From Candidatus Hydrogenedentota bacterium (GTDB taxonomy: Bacteria; Hydrogenedentota; Hydrogenedentia; Hydrogenedentales; SLHB01), in the NCBI GenBank assembly GCA_007130675.1, contig SLSB01000422.1, positions 1-8,981 of the forward strand: DNA of 8,981 nucleotides, written 5' to 3'. The notes below the pieces were generated by a model. The model worked only from the letters and a program-made list of their open reading frames with translations, did not search any database and had not been told where the DNA came from. The translations under genes and the position numbers were made by a program. Positions 1-5,963 of this stretch are shown here, one piece after another (position 1 is the first letter of the stretch; each line of letters starts with the position of its first letter).

Positions 1-1389
1 CTCGTCGCCGGTCACACTGATCCCCGCGATGGCGGGGTAGCCGGTGTGTTTGACGAACTCGATATTGAGGACGCCGTCGGCGACCCGCACCATCTCGAAC
101 GTGATATCGAGCGCGGTGTTCCTGCCTGCGCGGGCGTAAATGTCGAGGTCTTCGAGCGCGGTAATGCCCTCGAGCTTGACGTCGAAAACCCGTTCGCGCA
201 TCGCGCGGTGGGCCACTTCGCAGAAGTGCAAGGTGACGGTGTAGAAGCCCTCGGGGAGCGCGATGTCGTAACCCTCGAGATCGTACCGCACCGACTGATA
301 CACGGCGTCGAGGGTCGTGCCTGTGATGGGACTGCCATACTGGGCGGTCCGGCCGCCTCGGACGGTGACGGCGTCGAGTCCCGGTGCGTATCGCTCTCGA
401 ACCGCGCGGGGCGCCGTCAACGGTGTTTCCGTGCCGATACAGGTCTTGACGCCCAGAAATCGGGCGAAGGTGAACGCGTCGCGGAACATGGCCCCCGTGC
501 GGTTGAACACCTCGATGCATTCCTCGGGGGTTTCCGGGCGGGGTGTCAGGCCGCGCATGATCTCCGAGCCGAAGTCATCGCGGTCATACAGCGCCGCCGC
601 TCCCGCCGGATAGGCCCCGGTGGCTTTGGGTGCATAGCCCCACGCCGAGGGCAGCACCGTGTTGTAGTACGTGGCGGGATAGCCGTGCCCCACGGCGCCG
701 TCTTCGTGCACATCCTCGGGGCGGCCTATCCACACGGTGGGTTCGGCGTTCGGTTGTCCCTCGGGATAGGTGTGGAATCCGATGAAATTCATGCGCAGTT
801 TGGCAAGCTGGCCGATGACGGCTTTGTAATCATCGAGGTTCCACCAGTCCGGTCCCTCGGGGAAGTCGTGGAACGGCAGGATCCCGCGAGTGGCGAACAG
901 AGGAACTTCCTCGATGTCAAACGTCGGCAGCGATAATGGTATCCGCTCATCAGGGATCACGTCACCGTGCAGAAAGAAGCGGACACCGAGCAATTCGGCG
1001 AAACGGTACACGCCGTAAAGAGTGGCCGTGTCGCTTGCACCGGCAATCACCACCAGGGTATGGCCGCGGTGGGGGACGGTCTTGATCACATATTCAGCTT
1101 CGAGGCGCGCCGCTTCGCCCGGTCCATCGCCCATATCATGCACGGTTTCCGAAGCGGGCACATACATCATCGAGCCCACCACGATCGCGTCGCTGGTGGC
1201 GTCCTCGCTCTCGACAATGGGCAAGAGCGTGCCCGTGCGGACATAGACGTAGCGGCGCGCCTCGGCGGCGGCAAATTTCACGACGTCGGCGGCATCTTCG
1301 GGCACCAGAATCTGCTGGGGCGCCGCAAGAGCGGTGGCGCAGACCGCTATGCACAACGTCCCTGCCAGCAGCACCGCCGCTTTGCGCAT
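1..1389 (-). CDS. Secreted GH67-N-like / malectin-domain protein, 3' end missing
   Basis: Open for 463 codons from ATG at 1389 to the left edge, with no stop; the 3' end lies outside the window. GAGGGGA sits five bases upstream of the ATG. Residues 1-22 form a signal peptide (MRK, hydrophobic core, then LAA), so the protein is exported. Residues about 27-155 resemble the alpha/beta domain at the N-terminus of family 67 alpha-glucuronidases, including the segment ATLYGVYRFAELLGVRFF. From about 163 a barrel-like region begins (TRGILPFHDFPEGPDWWNLDDY, then LAKLRMNFIGFHTYPEG) and runs to TCIGTETPLTAP at about 316-327. Residues about 340-461 match a malectin carbohydrate-binding domain (YGSPI, AVYQSVRYDLEGYDIALPEG, YTVTLHFCEV, VFDVKLEG, GVLNIEF, AIAGISVTG). 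The likely role is binding and possibly hydrolysing a plant- or algal-type glycan outside the cytoplasm. The catalytic residues cannot be assigned because the C-terminus is missing. The gene lies 29 bases downstream of the nitroreductase gene and is probably cotranscribed with it. Confidence 0.85.
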   Translation of the reverse strand, partial: MRKAAVLLAGTLCIAVCATALAAPQQILVPEDAADVVKFAAAEARRYVYVRTGTLLPIVESEDATSDAIVVGSMMYVPASETVHDMGDGPGEAARLEAEYVIKTVPHRGHTLVVIAGASDTATLYGVYRFAELLGVRFFLHGDVIPDERIPLSLPTFDIEEVPLFATRGILPFHDFPEGPDWWNLDDYKAVIGQLAKLRMNFIGFHTYPEGQPNAEPTVWIGRPEDVHEDGAVGHGYPATYYNTVLPSAWGYAPKATGAYPAGAAALYDRDDFGSEIMRGLTPRPETPEECIEVFNRTGAMFRDAFTFARFLGVKTCIGTETPLTAPRAVRERYAPGLDAVTVRGGRTAQYGSPITGTTLDAVYQSVRYDLEGYDIALPEGFYTVTLHFCEVAHRAMRERVFDVKLEGITALEDLDIYARAGRNTALDITFEMVRVADGVLNIEFVKHTGYPAIAGISVTGDE

Positions 1390-1418
1390 GTGTTCCCCTC
1401 GGCGTCAGCGACGCAATC

Positions 1419-1910
1419 TCAGAACCGGTCCCAGTGCAGTACTTCGCTCAACTCACGTTTGGCGGGACTTGGAGACTCGCCGGGATGACCGACCGCCACC
1501 AGAGCCACCAATTTGATATTCTCGGGCGCGCCCAGCATCTCGCAAATCGTGCCCGCATACGGTTTCTTATCGCCCGCGACCCAGCACGACCCGAGCCCGT
1601 GCGCACACGCTGCCAGCAGAATGTTCTGAGTCGCCGCCGACCCATCCTCGAGGTAGTATTTCCCGTCCTGGCACATGACCGCAATGCATACCGGGGCGGT
1701 CGCGATGAACTTGCCATAGTCGGTTATCTCGGCGATGCGCTGGCGCATCTCGGGGTCCGTAACCACGACGAATTCCCACAGTTGCTCGTTGCGGGCCGTG
1801 GCCGCGAGGCGGCCGCAATCCACAAGATCCTCGATAATCTCCTTGCGGACTGCCTCGGATTTGAACGACCGCACGCTCCGGCGGCCCTTGAGCGCTTCAA
1901 TGGCATCCAT
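1419..1910 (-). CDS. Nitroreductase family FMN-dependent oxidoreductase
   Basis: A 163-residue protein of the compact nitroreductase fold, a flavin enzyme family that uses NAD(P)H to reduce nitro compounds, quinones and similar acceptors. The N-terminal RRSVRSF (residues 10-16) is the usual FMN-phosphate contact. GRLAATARNEQLWEFVVVTD (about 33-52) is the second conserved flavin-site stretch, and GLGSCWVAG plus VALVAVGHPGE fit the C-terminal half. The length is at the short end for the family and there is no ferredoxin domain. The start is fixed by GGAGGT nine bases upstream of the ATG. There is no signal peptide, so it acts in the cytoplasm. The substrate cannot be deduced. It is divergent from the aldo/keto reductase gene and is followed after 29 bases by the secreted malectin protein, so it is probably the first gene of a two-gene or longer operon. 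Confidence 0.9.
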   Translation of the reverse strand: MDAIEALKGRRSVRSFKSEAVRKEIIEDLVDCGRLAATARNEQLWEFVVVTDPEMRQRIAEITDYGKFIATAPVCIAVMCQDGKYYLEDGSAATQNILLAACAHGLGSCWVAGDKKPYAGTICEMLGAPENIKLVALVAVGHPGESPSPAKRELSEVLHWDRF

Positions 1911-1994
1911 ATTTTATGGACCTCCCCATGATGTTCGAACACCACACAGCCCTGCACCAAGCGCCATGTGCCCGGCACGGGCGGATTTGTATCC

Positions 1995-2024
1995 AGCCTA
2001 ACCACCCTCGCGCCGCCAGGTCAA
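1995..2024 (-). promoter_or_regulatory. Candidate promoter of the nitroreductase gene
   Basis: On the minus strand, TTGACC (2024-2019) is followed after 18 bases by TAGGCT (2000-1995). The -35 box matches the sigma-70 consensus at five of six positions and the -10 box keeps the TA....T frame. It would give a leader of roughly 75-80 bases before the ATG at 1910. The 13-base tandem duplication begins right at the -35 box. This is a motif match only. Confidence 0.4.
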
Positions 2025-2025
2025 G

Positions 2026-2051
2026 CCGGTGCGGAAGCCCGGTGCGGAAGC
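2026..2051. repeat. Perfect 13-base tandem duplication in a divergent promoter region
   Basis: CCGGTGCGGAAGC occurs twice in immediate succession (2026-2038 and 2039-2051). It lies directly upstream of the -35 box of the candidate nitroreductase promoter and about 40 bases upstream of the -35 box of the candidate aldo/keto reductase promoter. It could be a regulator-binding direct repeat or a simple slippage duplication. Confidence 0.85.
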
Positions 2052-2090
2052 CTGGGCGACTGTTCGCAACGGTGCCTGTTTACCGCTAAG

Positions 2091-2119
2091 TTGACACAAG
2101 GATACTCGATGACTACATT
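2091..2119 (+). promoter_or_regulatory. Candidate sigma-70 promoter of the aldo/keto reductase gene
   Basis: A perfect TTGACA (2091-2096) is followed after exactly 17 bases by TACATT (2114-2119), four of six matches to TATAAT. Transcription would start near 2126, giving a leader of about 54 bases before the ATG at 2180. This is one of the best promoter matches in the window. Confidence 0.55.
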
Positions 2120-2179
2120 GGTACATGCGCTTTGTCAGCTATGGCGAATTAGGACCCAGAGAAACCGGGAGAATACGGC

Positions 2180-3115
2180 ATGTCGAATCTGGATAGACGA
2201 AGTTTCCTGCGCGCGGCAGCCGGCGCCACCGTGGGCGCGGGCGTGGGCAGTGCCTTTGCGCGCAGGGATGGCGCAGCGCTTTTCGCCGCGGAACTGGCGG
2301 ACAAACCAATGCCGACACGGCGTCTGGGCAAGATCGGCTATGCGGCCAGTGTCTTCAGCCTGGGCGGCATGTCGACAATCATGGAACGCGACAAGCGCGA
2401 CGAAGCCGCTGCCATCATCAACCGCGCGCTCGAGCTTGGCGTCAATTACATCGACACCGCCGACGCATATAATGACGGCGACAGCGAGGCGAACATCGGT
2501 GACGCCCTTGGCGAGCGGCGCAAGGACGTATTCATCGCGACCAAGACGCGGATCCGAACCGACGACGGCATCGAGGATGACGCGTTCGAGAAGACCTGCG
2601 AACGGTTGCAGACCGATTACGTGGACCTCTACTTCTTGCATGGCGTGCATGATCTCGACCATCTCGATACGGTGATGGACCGGAACAACGGCGCCATCAA
2701 GGCCTTCGAGCGGCTGCGCGAAAAAGACCGTGTGCGCCATATCGGCATCAGCAACCACAACAACGCCACGCTCATGGAAGCCATGAAGCGGTATGATTTC
2801 GATTGCGTGTTCATTACGTTGAATCCGGCAGGACTCACCATGCAAGACCCGGAAAACCTGCGGGACATGCTGGCCATGGCGCAAGACAAAGACGTGGGCG
2901 TCGTTGGCATGAAGGTTGTCGCGCGCGGCCGCGTCCTCGAACACAACGTCAGCATCAAAGAGGCGTTCAACTATGCGCTGAGCTTGCCTATTGCAACCGC
3001 CAACATCGGCATCACCAGCATCGAGCAAATCGACGAAAACGTGCGCTACGCCAAGGAATTCGTGCCCTACACGACCGAAGCCATGGTCCGGCTCGAAACA
3101 CTGGCGCGCGCATAA
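2180..3115 (+). CDS. Tat-exported aldo/keto reductase
   Basis: A 311-residue aldo/keto reductase. The N-terminus is a twin-arginine signal: DRRSFLR at 5-11, then an Ala/Gly-rich hydrophobic stretch to about 27, predicting export of the folded protein. The reductase barrel starts at PTRRLGKIGYAASVFSLGG (about 45-63). The family catalytic tetrad is complete: Asp92 and Tyr97 in YIDTADAY, Lys122 in IATKTR, and His154 in YFLHGV. HIGISNH (187-193) and the late segment IGITSIEQIDENV (about 277-289) fit the conserved substrate-side and cofactor-side strands. There is no C-terminal 4Fe-4S Cys cluster of the kind seen in some relatives. The enzyme should reduce a carbonyl, or oxidise a sugar-like alcohol, with NAD(P)H, but the substrate is unknown. 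The start is supported by GGGAG seven bases before the ATG. The gene appears monocistronic, with a promoter candidate upstream and a hairpin downstream. Confidence 0.93.
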   Translation: MSNLDRRSFLRAAAGATVGAGVGSAFARRDGAALFAAELADKPMPTRRLGKIGYAASVFSLGGMSTIMERDKRDEAAAIINRALELGVNYIDTADAYNDGDSEANIGDALGERRKDVFIATKTRIRTDDGIEDDAFEKTCERLQTDYVDLYFLHGVHDLDHLDTVMDRNNGAIKAFERLREKDRVRHIGISNHNNATLMEAMKRYDFDCVFITLNPAGLTMQDPENLRDMLAMAQDKDVGVVGMKVVARGRVLEHNVSIKEAFNYALSLPIATANIGITSIEQIDENVRYAKEFVPYTTEAMVRLETLARA

Positions 3116-3194
3116 CCCAACTTCCGCGCTGGGAAAGCCGGCTGGACATGCCAGGGCCGTCGCTGCTTGAAATGATCTGAGCCACTGCAAGATG

Positions 3195-3221
3195 CAGGCG
3201 AGACGCCTGTGCTACTTTTTT
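3195..3221 (+). terminator. Hairpin with T-tract after the aldo/keto reductase gene; possible dispersed palindrome
   Basis: CAGGCG (3195-3200), loop AGA, and CGCCTG (3204-3209) form a perfect six-base-pair stem, extendable by two G-U pairs in the plus-strand RNA. Six T residues follow at 3216-3221, six bases after the stem, so the U-tract is offset from an ideal intrinsic terminator. On the minus strand the same hairpin begins two bases after the stop codon of the phospholipase-like gene, without a T-tract. The palindrome with its flanks recalls short dispersed palindromes I remember from planctomycete-like genomes; only this copy is in the window. Confidence 0.45.
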
Positions 3222-4168
3222 CGGGTGCGGGCGGCACGGGTCCATGCGATTCCGAGGACGGCCCATACGGCCAGCAGGGGATCAAACCCGGCGGCGGTCG
3301 TGGGGCCTAGTGGCCCGGAACATCCCCACGAGCAGGCTGCCACGGGCTCGGGAGCGTACGCGGCCAAGTCGGCGCGCAGCAACTCGGCGATGCGCTCGAG
3401 TTCGGCATGGTAATCGTCGCGGCACAGCTCGATGGTATACGACAAATACGCGGCCGCCGTGGCGCAGTCAAACTGCAAATAGAGCGCCGTGAAGGCGGTC
3501 AATGCCTCGAAAACCGCCGCTTCATCCTGCATATAGGCCGTGGCATAAGCCTTTGTCACAGACCGGAATCGCCTCATTGCGGTGCGCAGCTCGGCTTCCG
3601 CTTCATCGAGTGAAAGCCCGTCGACGCGTTCGGCCAACGGGCCCGCGAACGCGTCGACGACCATCTGGAGCCGTGCGGGGCCGAACAAGGTCGCGCCCGC
3701 GAGCATCTTCCTGCCAAGATCGGGACCCTTATCCACGCGCAGGAGGTAGTCGATAGTGAACTCGAGCAGAAATTCGGCTTCGACCGGTTGCACGCCAAGT
3801 GCGGCCTCGAGGTGACGAATCTTGACCGTGGAGTAGAGATCATCCGATTCGGGGGTGTCGGAAAGAAAATACTGATGCGCGTACCAGTCCGCGCCCCATT
3901 CTTCGTTGTGGGTGAGCATGCCGAGGGCCAGACACGACGACTCGACGCGGTCGGATTCGTAATGCCCGAGCTGGCGCACCGCGGCTTGAATCTCCGGTTT
4001 GCTGAAGATCACCTGGTTCATGTCGGGAAGTATCGAGCCGAAGTGCACATCGGGATGGTTCGAGCCGGTTGCCTTTTCGGCGAGATAGACGTGCGTGGCC
4101 GGGGCCCACGAGAACGCCCGGGCGGTCACCATCACAAAGAACACGAAAGCAATGTGTCTCACGCGCAT
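3212..4168 (-). CDS. Zinc-dependent phospholipase C-like secreted protein with C-terminal sorting signal
   Basis: The start chosen is ATG at 4168, because AGGAGG lies six bases upstream and it gives a clean signal peptide; the longer frame to 4252 would bury the signal. The protein has 318 residues. Residues 1-20 are a signal peptide. The mature part begins near Trp21 in FSWAPATHVYLAEKA, followed by FGSILPDMNQ (Asp48) and GMLTHNEEWGADWYAHQ (His87, Asp94, His98). This Trp, His, Asp and H...D...H pattern matches the metal-site layout of the zinc-dependent phospholipase C superfamily. The middle (about 105-270) is largely helical. The end is unusual: ACSWGCSG (278-285), a hydrophobic segment FDPLLAVWAVLGIAWT (about 295-310), then RAARTRKK. 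This three-part layout resembles MYXO-CTERM-type protein-sorting tails, suggesting surface attachment. Activity on phospholipids is inferred from the fold family. It is divergent from the fmdB-like gene. Confidence 0.8.
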   Translation of the reverse strand: MRVRHIAFVFFVMVTARAFSWAPATHVYLAEKATGSNHPDVHFGSILPDMNQVIFSKPEIQAAVRQLGHYESDRVESSCLALGMLTHNEEWGADWYAHQYFLSDTPESDDLYSTVKIRHLEAALGVQPVEAEFLLEFTIDYLLRVDKGPDLGRKMLAGATLFGPARLQMVVDAFAGPLAERVDGLSLDEAEAELRTAMRRFRSVTKAYATAYMQDEAAVFEALTAFTALYLQFDCATAAAYLSYTIELCRDDYHAELERIAELLRADLAAYAPEPVAACSWGCSGPLGPTTAAGFDPLLAVWAVLGIAWTRAARTRKK

Positions 4169-4202
4169 GGAATCCTCCTTCCGCAAGGGTCGGCCTATCG
4201 GC

Positions 4203-4211
4203 AGAATAGCA
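4203..4211 (-). promoter_or_regulatory. Candidate extended -10 promoter of the phospholipase C-like gene
   Basis: On the minus strand, TGCTATTCT (4211-4203) is an extended -10 element: TG, one base, then TATTCT with four of six matches to TATAAT. No good -35 box sits upstream, which is usual for extended -10 promoters. The leader to the ATG at 4168 would be about 28 bases and would contain the AGGAGG ribosome site. Confidence 0.35.
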
Positions 4212-4253
4212 GCCTCTCGCGCGAAACGCACGGCCGCGGCATTGCGCCACATG

Positions 4254-4274
4254 ACGATCTACTGGTAAGATCGT
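4254..4274. promoter_or_regulatory. 7-7-7 palindrome overlapping the fmdB-like promoter
   Basis: ACGATCT (4254-4260) and its exact reverse complement AGATCGT (4268-4274) flank a seven-base spacer. The right arm overlaps TGGTAAGAT (4263-4271), an extended -10 element whose TAAGAT box is at 4266-4271. A weak TTGCGC lies 18 bases upstream of that box. The geometry fits a dimeric repressor operator placed over the promoter of the fmdB-like operon. The alternative is a 5' hairpin, but the predicted transcript start (about 4278) lies downstream of it, so a DNA site is more likely. Confidence 0.5.
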
Positions 4275-4306
4275 ATTAGATAACAACAAACGAGGAGTGT
4301 CATTGT

Positions 4307-4525
4307 ATGCCCCTGTTTACATACCATTGTGCGGACTGCGGCGCGGAGAGCGAGCTGCTTAGTCTGTCCGCGTCATCAACACCCCTCTGCCCGTCGTGTG
4401 GCGGGAAGAAGATGGAGAAGTTGGCAAGCGCTTTCTCTCCTCAGCGTGCCGCGGCTGCCGCGAGTGCCGCGCCGCGGTGCGAGTCATGTCCTTCAGCAGG
4501 GGGCGCGTGCCCATACCAAAGCTGA
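4307..4525 (+). CDS. FmdB-family zinc-ribbon protein with extra Cys-rich tail
   Basis: A 72-residue protein. The N-terminal MPLFTYHCADCG and the later PLCPSCGG supply two CxxC knuckles (Cys8/Cys11 and Cys28/Cys31), the zinc-ribbon layout of FmdB-type putative regulatory proteins. A low-complexity Ala-rich linker (about 44-56) leads to a second Cys group, CESC then ACPY (Cys58, Cys61, Cys68), which may bind another metal or be redox-active. The start is supported by GAGGAG ahead of the ATG. The family's molecular role is poorly defined; the name comes from a putative regulator of formamidase or amidase genes. It is the first gene of an apparent plus-strand operon, 27 bases before the small membrane protein gene and just downstream of the palindromic promoter site. 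Confidence 0.88.
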   Translation: MPLFTYHCADCGAESELLSLSASSTPLCPSCGGKKMEKLASAFSPQRAAAAASAAPRCESCPSAGGACPYQS

Positions 4526-4552
4526 GCCTGCACTCTCGGCGGGAAGTGTCCG

Positions 4553-4951
4553 ATGAAACAGCCCGACCCGGTAAACGATCCGCCCAACTCCTTGTGGGGC
4601 TATGTCAAAGAGGCCCTGCGCCGGCAGCATGCCCGGCGGCCGGTCAGTTTCTACCTCATGTTGGCGATTATTGTGGTGCTGCTGCTTGGCCTGCAGATGG
4701 CGCACTACCGCCACGACGCCATGCGATTTGCGCTAGTCCTTTCCGCCATGTTTATCTTCTTTTTCGTGGTGTTGTGGCGGGCAGCAATCGAGTTTTTCGA
4801 GATTCTCCGGCGCGGGTACCGCGAAGAACAGGAACTCTACCGCCGCACGCTGGGCAATCCCGAGTTCGCCGAGGAACTGGGGAAACGGGTTGCGGAACGC
4901 CCCGAGGAAGACCCTGCCGGTGACGAACCAGCGCGTTCCACGCATGATTAG
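4553..4951 (+). CDS. Small two-helix membrane protein, function unknown
   Basis: A 132-residue protein I do not recognise. A polar, basic N-terminus (about 1-30) is followed by two strongly hydrophobic segments, about 31-50 (FYLMLAIIVVLLLGLQMA) and about 59-82 (FALVLSAMFIFFFVVLW). The C-terminal half is charged and helical (EILRRGYREEQELYRRTL onward), with an acidic, probably disordered end. The short loop between the helices suggests a hairpin with both termini in the cytoplasm. It is preceded by GGGAAG near the ATG. Its last eight bases, ATGATTAG (4944-4951), overlap the start of the heptosyltransferase gene, implying translational coupling. A role in the envelope is plausible from context only. 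Confidence 0.8.
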   Translation: MKQPDPVNDPPNSLWGYVKEALRRQHARRPVSFYLMLAIIVVLLLGLQMAHYRHDAMRFALVLSAMFIFFFVVLWRAAIEFFEILRRGYREEQELYRRTLGNPEFAEELGKRVAERPEEDPAGDEPARSTHD

Positions 4952-5963
4952 GCCGCCTGCCCGCATTCTGGCGTTCGTGCCCAACTGGCTGGGCGACGTG
5001 GCCATGTGCACACCGGCTCTCCGCGCATTGACCCTGCGGTTCCCGGACGCCGCCTTGTTCGCCGTGGGCCAGACGGGGGCCTGTCAACTCTTGGAAGGTC
5101 TTCCGTGGTTGCACGGCACGATTGCGTTACCCGCACGGGCGGGCCTGGGCGCGATGGCGGCGCTCCGCCGAGACGTGCGGGATCCCGCTTCTACCCTTGC
5201 GGTAGTGTTTCCCCATTCGTTTCGTGCGGCGCTGGCGGCGCGCGTCTCAGGCGCCAAAACGCGGCTCGGCTATGCTCGCAATGTCCGGTCATGGCTGTTG
5301 ACGCACAAAGCGTTGCCGTATCGCGAGAATGGCGTCATCACCCCCGTATATATGGCGACGGAATATCTTGATCTTGTCAAAGCAGTGGGATGCGAGAACG
5401 ACGGCGAAGGCCTCGAGTTGGCCGCCGACCCCGCCATTGTCGCGCGTCTCCGCCCGAAGCTCGAGGGGGACGGCCCGCTCATCGCGATTGCGCCGGGGGC
5501 GGCGTTTGGCCCGAGCAAACGCTGGCCCGCCGAGCGGTATGCCGCCGTTATGGACGCGCTACATGAACGCATCGGCGCGCGACCGGTGCTGCTGACCGGC
5601 CCAGGCGAAGAAGACACCCGCGAAGCGGTCCTGGCCGCGGTGAAGCATCCACCCATCCAAGTGGACGACGGCACACCCACGATCGATGTGCTGAAAGCCG
5701 CGATCGCCCAGGCCGACATGCTGATCGGCAACGACAGCGGGCCGCGTCACATCGCGATTGCGTTCAAGAAACCGGTAATCTGCATCATGGGGCCAACATC
5801 GCCGCGTTATTCCGAAGGGCCGTACGAGACCGGCGAGGTGCTGCGCATGGAGGTGGACTGCGGTCCTTGCCAGAAACCGGAGTGTACAACCGATTTCCGC
5901 TGTATGACGCGCATTGCGCCGGAGATGGTCGTCGAGGCTGCGCTGCGCCACTTAACGGTCTAA
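4944..5963 (+). CDS. waaF: ADP-heptose:LPS heptosyltransferase II (GT9)
   Basis: A 339-residue glycosyltransferase family 9 protein that should add the second heptose from ADP-heptose to the LPS inner core at the cytoplasmic face of the inner membrane. Visible family features are FVPNWLGDVAMCTPALRAL (11-29) with the conserved Asp of the acceptor site, FPHSFRAALAARVSGAKTRLGY (89-110), APGAAFGPSKRWP (183-195), LLTGPGEED (216-224), and the nucleotide-binding NDSGPRHIAIAFKKPVICIMGPT (263-285). The Cys-rich segment CGPCQKPECTTDFRC (Cys306, 309, 314, 320) is typical of heptosyltransferase II rather than I. I chose ATG at 4944, which overlaps the previous stop codon; a TTG at 4890 would only add a non-conserved extension inside the preceding gene. 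There is no strong ribosome site, consistent with coupling. Its stop codon overlaps that of convergent rmlA. The acceptor could differ if the organism has an atypical LPS core. Confidence 0.9.
   Translation: MIRPPARILAFVPNWLGDVAMCTPALRALTLRFPDAALFAVGQTGACQLLEGLPWLHGTIALPARAGLGAMAALRRDVRDPASTLAVVFPHSFRAALAARVSGAKTRLGYARNVRSWLLTHKALPYRENGVITPVYMATEYLDLVKAVGCENDGEGLELAADPAIVARLRPKLEGDGPLIAIAPGAAFGPSKRWPAERYAAVMDALHERIGARPVLLTGPGEEDTREAVLAAVKHPPIQVDDGTPTIDVLKAAIAQADMLIGNDSGPRHIAIAFKKPVICIMGPTSPRYSEGPYETGEVLRMEVDCGPCQKPECTTDFRCMTRIAPEMVVEAALRHLTV

Noticed and set aside
46..936. A 296-codon plus-strand open frame
   Set aside because: It is antisense to the GH67-N/malectin gene, which has a signal peptide, recognisable domains and a ribosome site. 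The antisense product looks like a GC-rich shadow with no recognisable motif.
1390..1418. Possible terminator between the nitroreductase and malectin-protein genes
   Set aside because: The 29-base gap has no stem-loop followed by a T-tract on the minus strand. It contains the ribosome site of the next gene and looks like an operon junction.
2135..3190. A 351-codon minus-strand open frame opposite the aldo/keto reductase gene
   Set aside because: The plus strand encodes a complete aldo/keto reductase with its tetrad. The reverse frame is a typical mirror frame of high-GC coding DNA and has no credible family features.
4169..4252. N-terminal extension of the phospholipase C-like protein to 4252
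   Set aside because: It would place 28 charged and variable residues before an otherwise ideal signal peptide, and it contains the AGGAGG site and the candidate promoter of the shorter frame.
4890..4943. TTG start adding 18 residues to heptosyltransferase II
   Set aside because: The conserved family sequence begins with ARILAFVPNWLGD just after the ATG at 4944, and overlap with the preceding stop favours that start.
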